Source of the DNA: Pleurostoma richardsiae
Taxonomy: Eukaryota; Ascomycota; Sordariomycetes; Calosphaeriales; Pleurostomataceae
DNA: 64,000 nucleotides
Reading direction: 5' to 3'
Assembly (NCBI GenBank): GCA_030052745.1
Contig: JANBVO010000018.1
Span: 248,001 to 312,000 of the forward strand
In this document: piece by piece, positions 47,682-60,100 of the stretch
Numbering within the stretch: the first letter of the stretch is position 1
How the letters are laid out: each line of letters begins with the position of its first letter
Notes under the pieces: generated by a model
Told to the model about the DNA's origin: nothing
The model's input: only the letters and a program-made list of their open reading frames with translations
Database searches by the model: none
Position numbers and translations under genes: made by a program

Positions 47682-49716
47682 GCGCGTCCGATTTCCAAGC
47701 AGGCTTCAGCTCAGATTATGTGGCGGACTACCTCCCCCCGACCTGCTCATCTTGCAAGAAACGGAAAAAGAAACCGAAAACTTGAACAACACCAGCATGG
47801 GTTTGCCTATGATCAAGGACGGCTTTGCAATTTGATGACGGGCTTATTCCATTTCATGACCTCGCATGGAATATTCCCACGACATCAGGGCTTGGGGAGT
47901 TGGTTCGGATCCGATTTCGGCATACACATGGCGGAGGGAGGTTTTCTGTCCACGACCTAAAGCATGATGATGTGCCATCCCGAGCTGTGGTGACGGGTTG
48001 AGGGGTGGAAACCGAGGTTCGACAACCCGTTCGCTTGGGAAACGGCACCGCTGCTTACCGCACTTTGGGAGGCCGCATTCGAAGAACACTCACGGGATCA
48101 CGCCTTTAGATTTCTTTTATTGCATGACCGAGATCGCTTTTTGCTTATTTTCATACCTCATGTCGGACTAGGATCTCACGCTTGTGGCGGGCGACCACGA
48201 GGACGGCTGGACCCAACGGTTTTTGTTTTCTTGTCCGGCCTCCCCAACCCACGCTCTCGTCGCGTCCGCTGTGCTCTCGGACGGTGAACTCTGGAGTATA
48301 CCTTAGCTTTGTCGATGTCAGGGGCGTAGTTACGCAGCTTGTTGGACGTTACGGAACGGGAAGGGCGGGGAGGGAGAGCATGGATTAGGGATGGGGACGG
48401 TAGGGAGGGTGATGCGTGTTCCAGCCCCCGTTTTCACGACAACTGTGGGATAACGAAAAGTACCGGCCACCTCTGGCTGCGTTCTGAGACGACTCGAAAA
48501 GGAAATCCTTTCTATTCTTGTTTCTTTGAGGGCCCGGCATCCCTGGCAAGGGACATGCCGGCTCTCCGGCTGGTTACTAAAAGGAAATGGGGGCTGGCTA
48601 CTTCGCTCAGATGGGACACATTGCCGAAGGGGAAAAAGACAGCTGCTATGCTTTCACAGGGAAATACCATGCCATGTCACGGAGAGGAGCTACAGAAGTC
48701 TTTCCCTTCCTCCAAGTTTCTCCTTGCTATTGTTGTGTGAGAAGGGGCTGGACGTGCCAGAGTTGTGTGCTCGTGCGAGCGAGAAAAGGGGCTGCTGGCC
48801 ATTGTGATCGCCCCGGAGGCGGGGTAATTGTAAGCACATCTGTCTCCAGTCTTCCATTCCTTTGACAAAGGCAAGAAAAGCGAGCCGGTGATCTATTGGA
48901 CCGTTTCATCCCTAACCTAGCGCGAATTCTTTTGAGGTTTTTAGACGCCGGTGCTTGCTTGGGAGAGACGCGGCCAATGACGGTGGTTGTGAAGCGGCAG
49001 TTTTTCCCGCTGGAAGCCGCCGCGGGAAAGATCATGATTGTCGCGATGGGTTCTTGACCGCAGCTAGAGAACAATCGCTGCCTCGCTCTCGTACCCCACT
49101 GCGCTCCGGTCGCATGGTCATTGAATGTGAAATAACCCTAGTGATGATGCTGTTCCGGCACTGGCAGATGGAAACATAGACGTCATAGCTGAGTACAGGC
49201 TCGAGTCCTCGAATGACAAGGTGAGGGAAAAGGAGGGGCAGGTGAGGCAGGTCCCGTCAGTCCCAAGCGGCAGCCACGACGGCCACGGCCGAATCAGAGT
49301 TGAAAGTGCGGAGAGCTCAGACCATTCGCAGTCATGCTCTTTACGTAATGTGGCCACTATTCCCTGTTCGGAATAGACGCGTAACATAACTATACACTAC
49401 CTAGACAAGCTAGAGTACATAGTAATTACTCCGTACTCTAGGTGGGTGTGTGTCAGCCTGGCATTTCAGGCAAAAAACACTTTCTCGAAGCTTTCAGCCA
49501 CAGACGGGGCTGGGCTGGCTGGCTGGCTTGTGCGTCTCGGCTGGACTTTTTCGCGTCGCCAGTCACGTTTCGGATTGGAGCTTCCCTTCCCATCGACATG
49601 AAGCTGATCCACATCACAGCCTTGTGCTTGCGACAGCTGCCTCCCTCGCCTCTCCCCGTCAACTGCACCATTTGGTACAACTGAACCCAGTGCAGACCAT
49701 CGTAATCCGTGCTGAG
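47682..49716. other. 2.0 kb intergenic GSK3/CBP80
   Basis: No gene supported on either strand. The first few hundred bases are the GSK3 3' UTR. About 49380-49440 is AT-richer; CTGG runs at 49507-49530 precede the CBP80 leader. Confidence 0.55.
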
Positions 49717-52411
49717 ATGGCCGACTACGACCGCCGTGGGGGTTACAATCCCCGAAAACGCAGGTACAGAGGTGCGTGAAGCTAATCTCGAGCTCGAGCT
49801 TGGCAGCTCGTCCCTTCCTATTGCTCCCCTGCGAGGAAGCCTCCTCAGACTAACCACTTCCCCGGTGACGCAGATGACGACGACAGCTTCGACCGCCGCG
49901 GGCCGCGCCGCCGCCACGAGCCGCCCGTCCCCATCCGCATCCGCAAGCAGATTCTCTCGCTGGCCGAGTCGCCGCTGCGCCGGTGGCACGAGGAGGTGCA
50001 GGGCATCGCGCAGCTAGTGGCCGATAACTACGACGACGAGATGCTGCGCCAGAGCTTCGTTGACCTGCTGCTGCAGCTCGTCGTCGAGCAGCCGCTCAAG
50101 ACGCCCTTCGCTGCGGCCGTCGTGCTTGTCGCTAACACGGCCGCCAAGCCCGAGATCGTCGATGAGCTGCTAACCAAGGCGGCGGCGGCCACGGAGGCGA
50201 GGATTGCGCAGGGCGAGTGGAGGGAGGTGAAGCTCTATCTCAAGTTCCTGGCGTGTCTGCAGGGCTGCTTGGAGGGGGATGGCATTTTCCCTGTTCTCGA
50301 GGAGTTATTTGCCAGGGCGGTTGACCTGCAGACTGCTAGTTCGGAAGATGTGAGCATTTCAGACTTGCGGGTAACATTCCAGTATGGTAGGGATGATTGT
50401 GCTAACGATATTGTCTTCAGACAATTGGTACCGAGCTTGTTAAGATCATTCTCCATACCATACCGTACATCATGGCTGCCGATCCAGGCAAGTGGCAGCA
50501 CAAGGCGGCTGAGCTGATGGACAAGACTGAAATTATCGCTGGGGAGCCTCACGCTCTCCAGGCTTTGATTGACCCGTACCACCCTGAGGGTAACGAGGAG
50601 AGCCCGGCCGCAAACATGAGCTTGATCGGACTGCTTCAGAAGCAGTTGCAGACGGAGGCAACAAAGGGATGGGAGCTCGCATGTCTGCCGAGGCCTTGGA
50701 AGATGCCGCTGGAGGAGGTTGAGCTCCAGGAGAAGCTGGACAACTGCCCCAAGCATACCCTCCCTGCTATCACTGTTCCCACAGCCGTCGTTGCTGGTCC
50801 TCGTCCCTTGTTCCCGGAGATCTACTTCTCCGTCTACGGCGGACAGGATGTTGAATCTGTCCCTCCAGTCACTGATATCGCCGCGTCCCTGATACGAGAC
50901 AGTCTGCTGGATACTATCAATATCCTCGACTTCAATCGCAATGTCACCGCTCGCCAGCTGATCGACGTCGATTGCTTCTTCGCCGATGGCACCTTCGTTA
51001 AGCGCGCAACGCCATTTGACCGACTTAGGGATATTGATGCGGATAAGTCTACCTGGAAGCCCGAAGACATCGCCGTGGACGCGGTGTTCTCCCAGCTCTT
51101 TCAGCTCCCCAATCCAGAGCATAAGCTCGTGTACTACCACTCCGTGCTGACGGAAGCGTGTAAGATCGCGCCTGCCGCGATAGCACCGAGTCTTGGACGG
51201 GCGATAAGATTCCTGTACAGAAACTCGCCGCGTCTTGACGTGGAGCTTGGTCATAGGTTCGTCGACTGGTTCGCCCACCATCTCAGCAACTTCGGCTTCA
51301 CCTGGAAGTGGACCGAGTGGGTCGATGATGTGTTCCTGCCTGACCTGCACCCCTTTAAGGCCTTCATCTTGGGATCCATCGACAAGGAGATCCGCCTCAG
51401 CTTCGCTGCGCGTATCAAGAACACATTACCCGAGCCTTACCAGGCTCTTATTGGTCCCGACAAGGAGAAGGACGTCCCTGACTTCAAGTTCAGTAACGAT
51501 GGTAAGTATTCACTCGCAGTTCACTGCTACTCTCGATCATAATCTAATCTACCTTCCTTATAGACACCCCGTTTGCTGTAGAGGGCCGGGAGATCGCAAC
51601 TCTCCTGAGGCGAAAAGCACCAGATGAGGAAATTGAGCCCATCATCCAGCGGATTCATTCTCTGGCGATGGACCGCTCTTTGGATCCTCTAGTGGCCTCG
51701 ACCGACGTGTTCACAACTGCCGTCCTCTGGGTTGGTTCTAAATCTCTATCGCACGTCCTCGCGTCTATCGAGCGCACAAAGGATCGTCTCCTTGACGCCG
51801 GAGCCGCTTCGGAGCCGGCTCGTGCTCAAATTATCTCCGCTGTCATGGCATACTGGAATGCCCAGCCTGGCGTCGCTATTAGCATCGTCGAGAAGCTCCT
51901 CAACTACTCCATCCTCACGCCCGCCTCTGTGATCCAGTGGGCTCTGGTCAGCTACGCGGGTTCCACCCGCGGCGTGGCCCTCGCGCAGGCCCACGTATAC
52001 GAAGTGGTCTTCAACACTGTCGGCAAGGTGGCCGGCCGCGTGCGGCAGATCGTGCAGGCCCAGCGGCAGAAGCAGGCTGCGCCCGCGGCGGGCGGCGACG
52101 ACGCCACCAAAGACGTGGAGATGGCCGGCGCTAACGACGACGAGGAGACGAAGCAGCGCGAAATCGCGGCCATGCGCGACCTCTTCAAGCTCATGGAGGA
52201 CTCGCTCATTAGCTGGGCCAACGGCACCAAGGACGAGATGATGGAGAGCGGCGACGCCACGGAAGACCAGCACGACAAGATGGTGCGCCGCTGGGGCGAG
52301 CGCTGGCTGCGCGCCGTGCGGAGGCGCTCCGCGATCGAGGAGGCGTTCTTGCTGGAGAGCAGCAAGGCGAAGCCTGCTGCTGCCGACGAGGTCGCGGAGA
52401 ACGGGGCGTGA
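49717..52411 (+). CDS. cbc1: CBP80/Cbc1, large subunit of the nuclear cap-binding complex
   Basis: Binds, with the small RRM subunit CBP20, the 7-methylguanosine cap of nascent RNA and promotes splicing, export and early quality control. Four exons: 49717-49771, 49874-50349, 50421-51501, 51564-52411 (819 residues). The first intron joins RRYR to DDDDSFDRRG in phase; a competing GTACAG donor 11 bases upstream would break the frame. An N-terminal basic/acidic tail is followed by the first MIF4G domain (RIRKQILSLAESPLRRWHEE, residues ~30-250). The middle MIF4G-like domain includes YYHSVLTEACKIAP and the LDVELGHRFVDWFAHHLSNFGF(T/K)WKW motif typical of CBP80. The last domain follows, with TDVFTTAVLWVGSKSLSH. 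The C-terminus is charged and Ala-rich. It is convergent with SF3B4. Confidence 0.95.
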
Positions 52412-53118
52412 ACGGAAGTCTCGTCAAGCGGGTTGTAGACAGGGAAGGGGGTCGCTAGGCAACGGCAAGTCTCGTGCAATGTGATATTAGTGGCACGGTT
52501 TGGGCCTCAAAGGGCTCATCGTCCAGCCGTGCATGTACTTCTAACATGGGAAAAAATGGGCAAAGCATACTAGAGAAGCAAGAAAAACATAGCAAGGCGA
52601 AAGTTCAGGCCTAGGAGGAACGTTCCTCGGGAAGGGAACCGGAGGGACCGAGGAAGCCATGGTTTCAAGCTGCCTGATCTATCAATCCTTATGGGTATCG
52701 CGAATCACACTATCTTTTCCGTTTCCTTCCACGTTATCACTGTTCCCTTCCTTACTGATCCCATCCCCATCCACTGTCCGTTACCTGGTAGCGAGTTCGC
52801 GTAACCTCTGTGCGGAATGCGTAGTATGTATGCAAACAACACTGAAAAGTAACAGCTCGGTCAGATGAAGTTCCAACGGAGTGACAAGGGGCGCTAACCA
52901 ACCCATTCTCGATGTGACACGCGTAAGTGCCTGCCGACGCGTTGTCTTGAGCTTCGCACGGCGCGGGGGCGGGAAATAATAGAGGGCGGTGGTATTCCGC
53001 GGGCTGGGTAAGCCTCGGCCTTCACGATCACCTCCTCGGCCTGCCACTATCGCCGCATCGACCCAGCGGACCATGATCCTGCTCCGAATATGGGCATGGG
53101 TTCCCAGCTCCCGGTTTC
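52412..53118. other. Convergent 3' intergenic region CBP80/SF3B4
   Basis: 707 bases between two stop codons. AT-richer around 52530-52600 (probable CBP80 polyadenylation zone). No further gene seen. Confidence 0.6.
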
Positions 53119-54299
53119 TCAGCGGCGGAATCCGGGAGGTGCCTGACCCGCCGGCGGAGGGACGTTGAAGCCTGCCGGTGGTGGCACAAAGGGGGACGGG
53201 ACAGCACCCCTGCCGGGAGTGGCGAAGCCCGGCGGGGGAGTCGGCGTGCCGAAGCCCGGCGGCGGCATGACTGGTGGCGGGACCGCGTGGAAGCCCGGCG
53301 CACCGGGAACGCCCACAGGCGCGCCGTAGGGCATCGAGGACGCAGGTGGCCTCGCGGGCAGGCCAGACGGCGCTGGGGGAAGGTTGCTGGCGCGGCCAAA
53401 CCCGGCAGGTGGGACCATGCCGGGGCCTGGTGCGGCGGCAGCGACCGGCGGAGGGGCGAAGCCAGCAGGGAGAGCAGGAGGAGGAACGATGGGGGCGGCA
53501 CCAACGGTAGGAGGAGCGCCGAGGTCGGCGCCGTAGCCCGCGACGGGGATGCCATTAGCCCCGGATGGGGCCGGGGGCGGCGCGGACATGAGCAGGGCTG
53601 GCGGCAGGGGCTGCTGCTCGACGACGACGTTGTGCTTCTTGCCCTCGGCGGCGAGCTTCCGCTCGGCCTCGTCGCCGTGGCGCTCGCCCTTGCCGTCCTT
53701 CTTGTAGGCGTACTCGACGGTGATCTGCTTGCTAAGCAGGTACTCGCCGTTCATGGTGTCGCGCGCGCGGTCCGAGTCCTCGAAGGAGCCGAAGCTGACG
53801 AAGCCGTAGCCCTTGGAGATGTTGTTCTGGTCGCGCACGACGGTGGGGGGCGCGACGAGGGTGCCGAAGCGCGAGAAGGTGTCGAAGAGGATCTTCTCAT
53901 CGACCTGCTGGTCGAGGTTGTTGACGAAGAGCTCGGCGCCGATGTCCTGCGCCTTCTGCTTGTCGGCGCTGGCTTTGTTGACGCGGATGGGCTTCTGGTG
54001 CAGCCGGATGCCGTTGAGCACGCGCGCCGCGTAGTCGGCCGACTCGGGCGTGTCAAACTCGACGAAGCCGTAGCCCTGGTGCGTCCGCGAGACGCGGTCC
54101 ATGGGCATGTGCACGTTGTAGACGGGGCCCATCTGGATCATGAGCTCCCAGAGGTTCGCCTCCGTCACCCGCTCGTCGAGGTTGCCGACGTAGACGGTCG
54201 CGTCCTTGTTCTGTTCCCTGAAAATGGGGGAGAGGAGTTAGCAGCCGCCCCTCAGTGATCGCTGGGGCGATACAGGACCTACCAGTGGCGATTCGCCAT
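53119..54299 (-). CDS. hsh49: SF3B4 (SAP49/Hsh49), U2 snRNP SF3b subunit
   Basis: SF3b subunit 4 contacts pre-mRNA near the branch site in the U2 snRNP. Two exons, 54299-54283 (17 bases) and 54217-53119, give 371 residues. The first exon encodes MANRH plus two bases; splicing gives MANRHWEQNKDATVYVGNLDERV, matching the family start. RRM1 (~13-90) contains VYVGNLD (RNP2) and HQGYGFVEF (RNP1). RRM2 (~100-180) contains ELFVNNLD and SKGYGFVSF, followed by the SF3B4-specific linker YAYKKDGKGERHG. The C-terminal half (~210-371) is Pro/Gly/Ala-rich low complexity, as in animal SF3B4. Starting at 54168 would lose the first half of RRM1. Very GC-rich coding DNA produces long false frames on the other strand. 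Confidence 0.96.
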
Positions 54300-54803
54300 C
54301 TTGACGGCACGGGGCTCGAGCTCCCTCCTTTCTACTTGACGACGCCTCCTCGTCGAGATCAAGCGCGTGTGTCCAGCGGCTCAGACTTGGGCTATATGCG
54401 AGGTTTCCAGTAGGTGATTTAAGGCTGCCTCGAGCTCGCGGGACTTCGTATATGATCTCGAGAATTCACTTCTCCCGTCAAAGGGACTTCTGACGTGCCG
54501 CTGCTGTAAAACTAACTGAGGCGACCGAAGGTTTCGTCCAAAGCGCAATATCTGTCTTAGCTTGAGGTTGGCAATACTGCAAATACACATATCTTGAAAA
54601 GGAAGGCGGTGAACGCACAGTGCGCAGCGAAATGGGCTTTTTGTGGGGCGGGCCGTCGCTCAAGGCTGGTCGGAAATTTCACGGAAGACGTTCACATCGG
54701 AGACAATCCACGAGCCCTCACCAAGACGACGTCAAGCTCCAGCTCCCACAGTCCACGCATATCGTCTTTCCAAGCCAGATTCGCATCTCGACCCCTCGTC
54801 AAG
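54300..54803. promoter_or_regulatory. Divergent promoter region SF3B4/TOM7
   Basis: 504 bases between the starts of SF3B4 (leftward) and TOM7 (rightward). No coding potential. Likely shared or back-to-back promoters; AT-richer around 54560-54600. Confidence 0.5.
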
Positions 54804-55223
54804 ATGTTCGCCCTCTCGGAAGAGTCCAAGGTGAGCTCGATCTAGCCGTCACCGAGCGTTTGGCCGTCGGCATCAAGCTTGGTGCTAACTGCTGTCTAGG
54901 AGCGCATTGGCAAGATCATTGATGTCTCGCGTGTCGCCATTCACTAGTATGTTCTCCTGCGTATCTGTCCTTTCACAAAGTGCTTACCTTGCTGACCATT
55001 CTTGCGCAGTGGTTATCTTCCCCTGATCCTCTACCTCGGTACGATGACTAGCCCGTATACTTCTGCCGTTGTCACATCTAACACACCCACTACCAGGCTA
55101 CACCCGCAGCGAGCCCCGGCCTTCCATCATCCAGTACGTTCCCAGACATACAAGTCATGCTGCACCCTGATTAGGTCAGACGAGACTGACCACTTGAACA
55201 GCCTTCTGTCGCCGCTCTCCTAA
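54804..55223 (+). CDS. tom7: TOM7, mitochondrial outer-membrane import subunit
   Basis: Tom7 is a tail-anchored small subunit of the TOM translocase that modulates assembly of the complex. Five tiny exons, 54804-54830, 54900-54946, 55010-55038, 55097-55133, 55202-55223, join in phase to a 53-residue protein. It starts MFALSEESKERIGKIIDVSR and has the conserved membrane segment AIHYGYLPLILYLG with the family GYTRSEP(R/K)PSII motif after it. No single open frame covers it, so an unspliced search misses it. All introns are 58-69 bases with proper GT/AG ends. Length and sequence match fungal Tom7 closely. Confidence 0.96.
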
Positions 55224-56103
55224 GCGCTTCGCGATGTCCAGCAGAGCCTGGCTGTGTATACTATGGGAGAAAGAGAGACAAGGAGAAAGAACCGGCATCT
55301 CGAGGATCCGCATATGACGATGATGGCGTTGGGCAGGATTCGTTGCGTGAGACGGAAACGCTGGGCAGCGGCAGCTGTTCCTGGTCCTGGTGGCGGAAAG
55401 GCCACCGAGTAATTGTACATTATCTGCATTCGTCAAGACTTCTGGCCACTCAAGAACAAACTTCAGTCTACATCCATGCCCCAAACCCTCCAGTCCGCTG
55501 GATTCAGTGCCCTTCCAGACCGCAAGGGCAGGCAACCCACGGTGTCAGGAGCCAATTTTGACGTGTGATGCTATTCTCACTATGATTTGGGAAGTTTTAT
55601 ACTCGAGAGCGCACTACCATTGTTAATTACTCTGTTCATGTCAAGGTAGGTATGCTGAGAAGGGAGGCAAGGTCGGTCAATGAACATATGGGCAGAAGAT
55701 GTGGTAGCCATATATCTTATTTACGCGTAGTGCCAGGAGCGGAAATGCACAGCGCGAATAGAAGCGGTCTTTAATTGTCTGAGACAACCCGGTTTGGCAT
55801 CGAACGAATACTCGTTTTATCTCTCAATGTCATGAGATATTCAGATCGAAAGCAAGTTCTTTGGGGGTTTGCTGATCAGCCAGTCGTGCAGTGTCTGTCC
55901 TCCGGTATCTCGCTCCGCGGCGGCCTTATCGGAGCTCGAAAATTTTCGATAAGGAGCTCCAAACGTCATTGCAGGATAATACTGCCGGGTACTGCTGCAT
56001 ATGCGAACCTCCCAGGGGTTTCTTGCTCGCTCCCGCGCCCTCGCCGAAGCCGCTCTTTTTCTCTCAGTCGCAAGATGTAATATAAGGCACCTACACATTC
56101 TCT
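55224..56103. other. Intergenic TOM7/carrier
   Basis: 880 bases between two same-strand genes. No supported gene. AT-richer at 55560-55860. Confidence 0.55.
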
Positions 56104-57191
56104 ATGAGTGATGCGAAACATGCGGGCGGCGGCTCTTCCGCTCTCGTCGAGACCGTCGCCGGCCTCTCGGCCGGGACCATGGCGGTCCTGATCGTCCACC
56201 CGCTCGACATCATCAAGACGCGCATGCAGAGTGAGCCGGCGTTCCTCGGAGGGCATATCTTGCTCTACTATTGCTAACTATTGCCCTCACAGTCCACAGA
56301 AGCACAGCTGGCCACTCGGCCCCCCTGTCCGCCATCGCGGTGGCCAGGAGTCTCCTGCAGACGCCTCACCCCGTCGCCGCGCTCTACCGTGGCCTGGCGC
56401 CCAACCTCGTCGGCAACGCCACCAGCTGGGCCTCCTTCTTTTTCTTCAAGTCGCGCGCCGAGCGCGCCATCCTCGCGCTCAAGGCCCCGGCGCAGCCGTC
56501 ATCGCCGCCGCCGCCCGCCGCCTCTGCCAGCAGCAGCAGCAGCAGCAGCAGCGTCCCGGCGGCGCCGAGGCTGACCGCCGCGGACTACTTCGTCGCCTCG
56601 GCGCTCGCCGGCGTGGGCGTCCAGGTCCTGACCAACCCCATCTGGGTGCTCAAGACGCGCATGGTATCGTCCGACCGCTCCGCCGCCGGCGCCTACCCGG
56701 GGATGCTGTCGGGCGCGCGGCAGCTGCTCCGCGAGGAAGGGTGGCGCGGGTTCTACCGCGGGCTGGGCATCAGCCTTTTCGGCGTCAGCCACGGCGCCGT
56801 GCAGTTCGCGGTGTACGAGCCGGCCAAGCGGTGGTACACGACCTGGCGACAGGGCCACGGCGGCGACGCGCCGAGGGAGGACGCCGGGGGGCGGCAGCGT
56901 GGGGTGGTCACTAACGAAGCGACGCTGGTGCTGTCGACGGCGTCGAAGCTGACTGCTGGCGCGGTGACGTACCCGTACCAGGTGGTGCGGAGCCGGCTGC
57001 AGAACTACGACGCCGAGGCGAGGTTCGGTAAGGGCATCACGGGGGTCGTGGCCAGGCTGTGGAGGGAGGAGGGATGGCGCGGATTCTATAGGGGGCTCAT
57101 GCCCGGCGTGATCCGGGTGCTGCCCGCGACGTGGGTGACCTTCCTCGTGTACGAGAACGTCAAGTACTACCTGCCTCAGTGGCTAGAATGA
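56104..57191 (+). CDS. flx1: Mitochondrial carrier, FAD/folate type (FLX1/SLC25A32-like)
   Basis: Inner-membrane carrier of the SLC25 family, probably exchanging FAD or folate. Two exons, 56104-56230 and 56293-57191, give 341 residues; the 62-base intron has GTGAGC, GCTAAC and CAG. Three carrier repeats carry the signature PxDxxKxR variants: HPLDIIKTRM (~34-43), NPIWVLKTRM (~160-170) and YPYQVVRSRL (~270-280). YRGLAPNLVGNATSW after repeat one and the NPIW form in repeat two are typical of the FAD/folate/NAD branch. A Pro/Ala/Ser insert at ~120-150, with eight AGC codons in a row, lies in the matrix loop between the first two repeats; it is absent from yeast and human members as I recall them. 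The exact substrate cannot be set from sequence. Coding DNA is very GC-rich. Confidence 0.88.
56529..56552 (+). repeat. (AGC)8 coding microsatellite
   Basis: Eight perfect AGC triplets in the carrier gene encode a run of serines in the first matrix loop. In-frame, so length change alters the protein without shifting the frame. Confidence 0.95.
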
Positions 57192-60100
57192 GCCTCTATG
57201 TCTCCTTTCTCATATCAAGGCGTATAGGATAGGGGAAATAGAGACTTGATTCTATGATAATCACCTCACCCGTATTTCTCCCGATATTCTGCAATGCGGT
57301 CGCGCGTACTGCCGTTCAAAGTCGTGTTGAGAGCGGGTATTCGTGTTCTACCGAAGTCTGACAGACAGACAGGTGTCTGGCGGGAGACTCTGCTTACAGA
57401 TAGCGTAAACTGTTATTTCTCCTCTTTGAAAGGTCTCCTATGTAGAAGAACGCTTGTAGAGCACATGCCACCATTACCACAGGCTATAGGATCCTTGACA
57501 TGCGGATGGGATTTGGAATTCGTCACCCACAAGTCACCGCCTTTTCCAGTGATACAGATGGAGAGTGGCTGATGGGGGCCTCGTAATCTGCCATCCGGAG
57601 AAGCCGCGATTACCTCTTCGTCTGCGAGCCCTTGGCAGCCATAGCTTCGTTCTCCCGCTGGTCTACGAGGTCTGGAAGCTGGCCGTTACCCTCAGGCAAG
57701 CCAGCTCCAGTCGTGTTATTACAGATGGGAGTTGTCACGAGAACTAAGACGAGTTGGAAGCAAGTACCAGCAGTTGTGGGTCGACGGCATATAGCTTCCC
57801 GGAAACGAAGAGAATCAAATTACATGACTGGTCTATTCCCGCTCTAAAGACGGGGGGCGTCCGGGGAGTATTCGACAATGTTTCGACCAACCCTGGCGCC
57901 TAGGAGTGAGGTTCTCCTGCGGCCATTCGGACTACCGTTCAGGGAAACCCGTTCGATCAGGCTAGGCACCGTGACTTCCAACCAGCCCATGTCTGCGTCG
58001 CAACTGGGGGAGGCTTAGGAGGCTTGTCACAGTTCCATGGTTCGATGGCTACCTGCGGCATTGTGCTCCTTCCGGTCGGAGATGTGACTTATCATCTGCG
58101 GACAGCAAAACTCCAATATCAGTCCAGCCGGAGCAGTCCAGGGCCGAGAGTACATGAGAGAAACCATCGAGGCTCGTGGTGGTGATAAGAGTCCAGAGTG
58201 TCGTGGGCGTCGCATTGGGCATCAATATATGGGGGCACAAATTTGCTAAACCCGGCCTGGAGCCCAAGGGGTTTCTCTGACCTAGGTAGGGGTCAGCACA
58301 CAGTGGCTGTGATCCTCAGTGTTCTCGAACGCCTAGATAGCCGCCCGTGTTGGAATCTAGACCCGCGCAGACCTTTTGGATGACATTCTAGAGGAGGGGG
58401 GGCAGCGAACGCCGACATCGAGAGCCACACATCCAAATCGTAGGATCGTGAGCTCTACCTGATCAACCATCCTAGTCAGCGACCATTATATGCTAGGGTA
58501 GAAAATCTCCTTGTCAGGAAAGCAAGAGCTACAAGAGCAGAACAGTCAAGAGGGGGTGGAGGTGCACAGAAGGGACCAAGAGCACCAAGAGCGGTCGGCA
58601 CTGCATGAATGCACATAGGAGACCTTGTGAGACGCCAGGAAAGGCCAGGAAGTTACATTCCGGGCGTTTCTGGTCCGCGGCAGCCTCCCGGTAGCCTAGC
58701 TTAAGAACTGAAGAGTCATGGCGACTGCGGGCAGGCGATGGGGGGGATGATGGCCAGGTCTGTAGCTGTTCGGAGAAGCTTCCATGCCAACGCATAGCTT
58801 GAAGTCCGGCTCTGCCATCCGTTTCCAATCTGTTCTAGCCTTCAGACAACTCTGGTCCCTGAAGGTGAATTCTGGGGCTTGATCACCTCGTAGTAGACTG
58901 TCAGTCGCTGGGGGCTCGGTCACAGAAGAGAGAGCTCTGCGACGATTCGGCTTCAGAGCTCGGAACCCGTTGCATGTAACGTCCTGGCAACCAGCTAACA
59001 GCACGGCAGAAAGATAGGTGGAGATCTCCATGCAGGGCGGGCATGCGTTGGTGAAGCTGTCTCGCAGTCATCTTTCTGGGCGCGGCAATATTACTGTAGG
59101 GCCAACACTTCAAGTCGCGTCAGGCTCGTATCTGGGTTGAATCCCGGTTTCTCACCTTGCGGGTTTCCATAGTGTCTCCCTGCACTAGAAGGTCAAGGAA
59201 CTGCCAGTGTGGAATAGGTCCCGAAAGCCTTATGCTGATCTTTGCGGACTGCTTGGTCAAATACTCACCGCATAACAAGCCTCACGCCATTGCGACTGAA
59301 GTGAGGCTGGCGAGGCTGTAAAAGATACGGAAAAGAAATCGGATTGTTGGATGGGAAAGAAGAATGCAAGGCGCCTATTAAGTGATCGCCAGCCATGATC
59401 CGCGTACCTGCATTGGAGTTGTAGGGATAGAGTGCGATGACGTTGGCCACTGACCAGACTACACAATACGGGCCGCCTGTCCTCCAGCACTGCTGGTCTC
59501 GCCTCAGCTCACGAGTGTGACGCAGTAGAACAGACATTCATCATCTGTCAAGTTACCGGTACACCCGGTTCTCCATAGGACGTGACGAGGACTTTTGTAG
59601 CGTACGACTTGGGCCTATCTATCTTGGAACCACAGCTTCTTTGAACACTTCAGAAATGAAGGACCTGGCCAAGGTTGAAGCAAGTCAACTAACTGCCAGC
59701 CCAGCTGACAGTGGCAGCCCACATATGAATCGAGCCCTGCTTGTTTCCAGATACAGGTGGCAAGGTTTCTGGTCACTCGCAGCTTGACACCCCTAACCAT
59801 CAAGCAGAGGCGGCTACTGTACAACGCTCGACCAGCGCCTGACTTCAAGACGCAGAACTACAGGCAAGCGGACCTACCGCGCCAATTCGACAGGACGCAG
59901 CAATATGTCCTGGAGGGTCACGGCAAAGGGCATTCTTAGGTGAACATGAAGGAGTATGGAAGCGCGTATTACCCCGTTTCGATTCCAGGTTTGCCACGTT
60001 GGGGGTTATCAGTGAGGACAGAAAATGACCGCGCTTGTCTCAACCGGAGGGAATTGCCCTAGGTTAGGGGCTTGCAGCTGACTCCTTGACACAGGCGAGA

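Noticed and set aside
53287-54258. 323-codon plus-strand frame opposite SF3B4
   Set aside because: Complement of two clear RRM domains and a Pro-rich tail.
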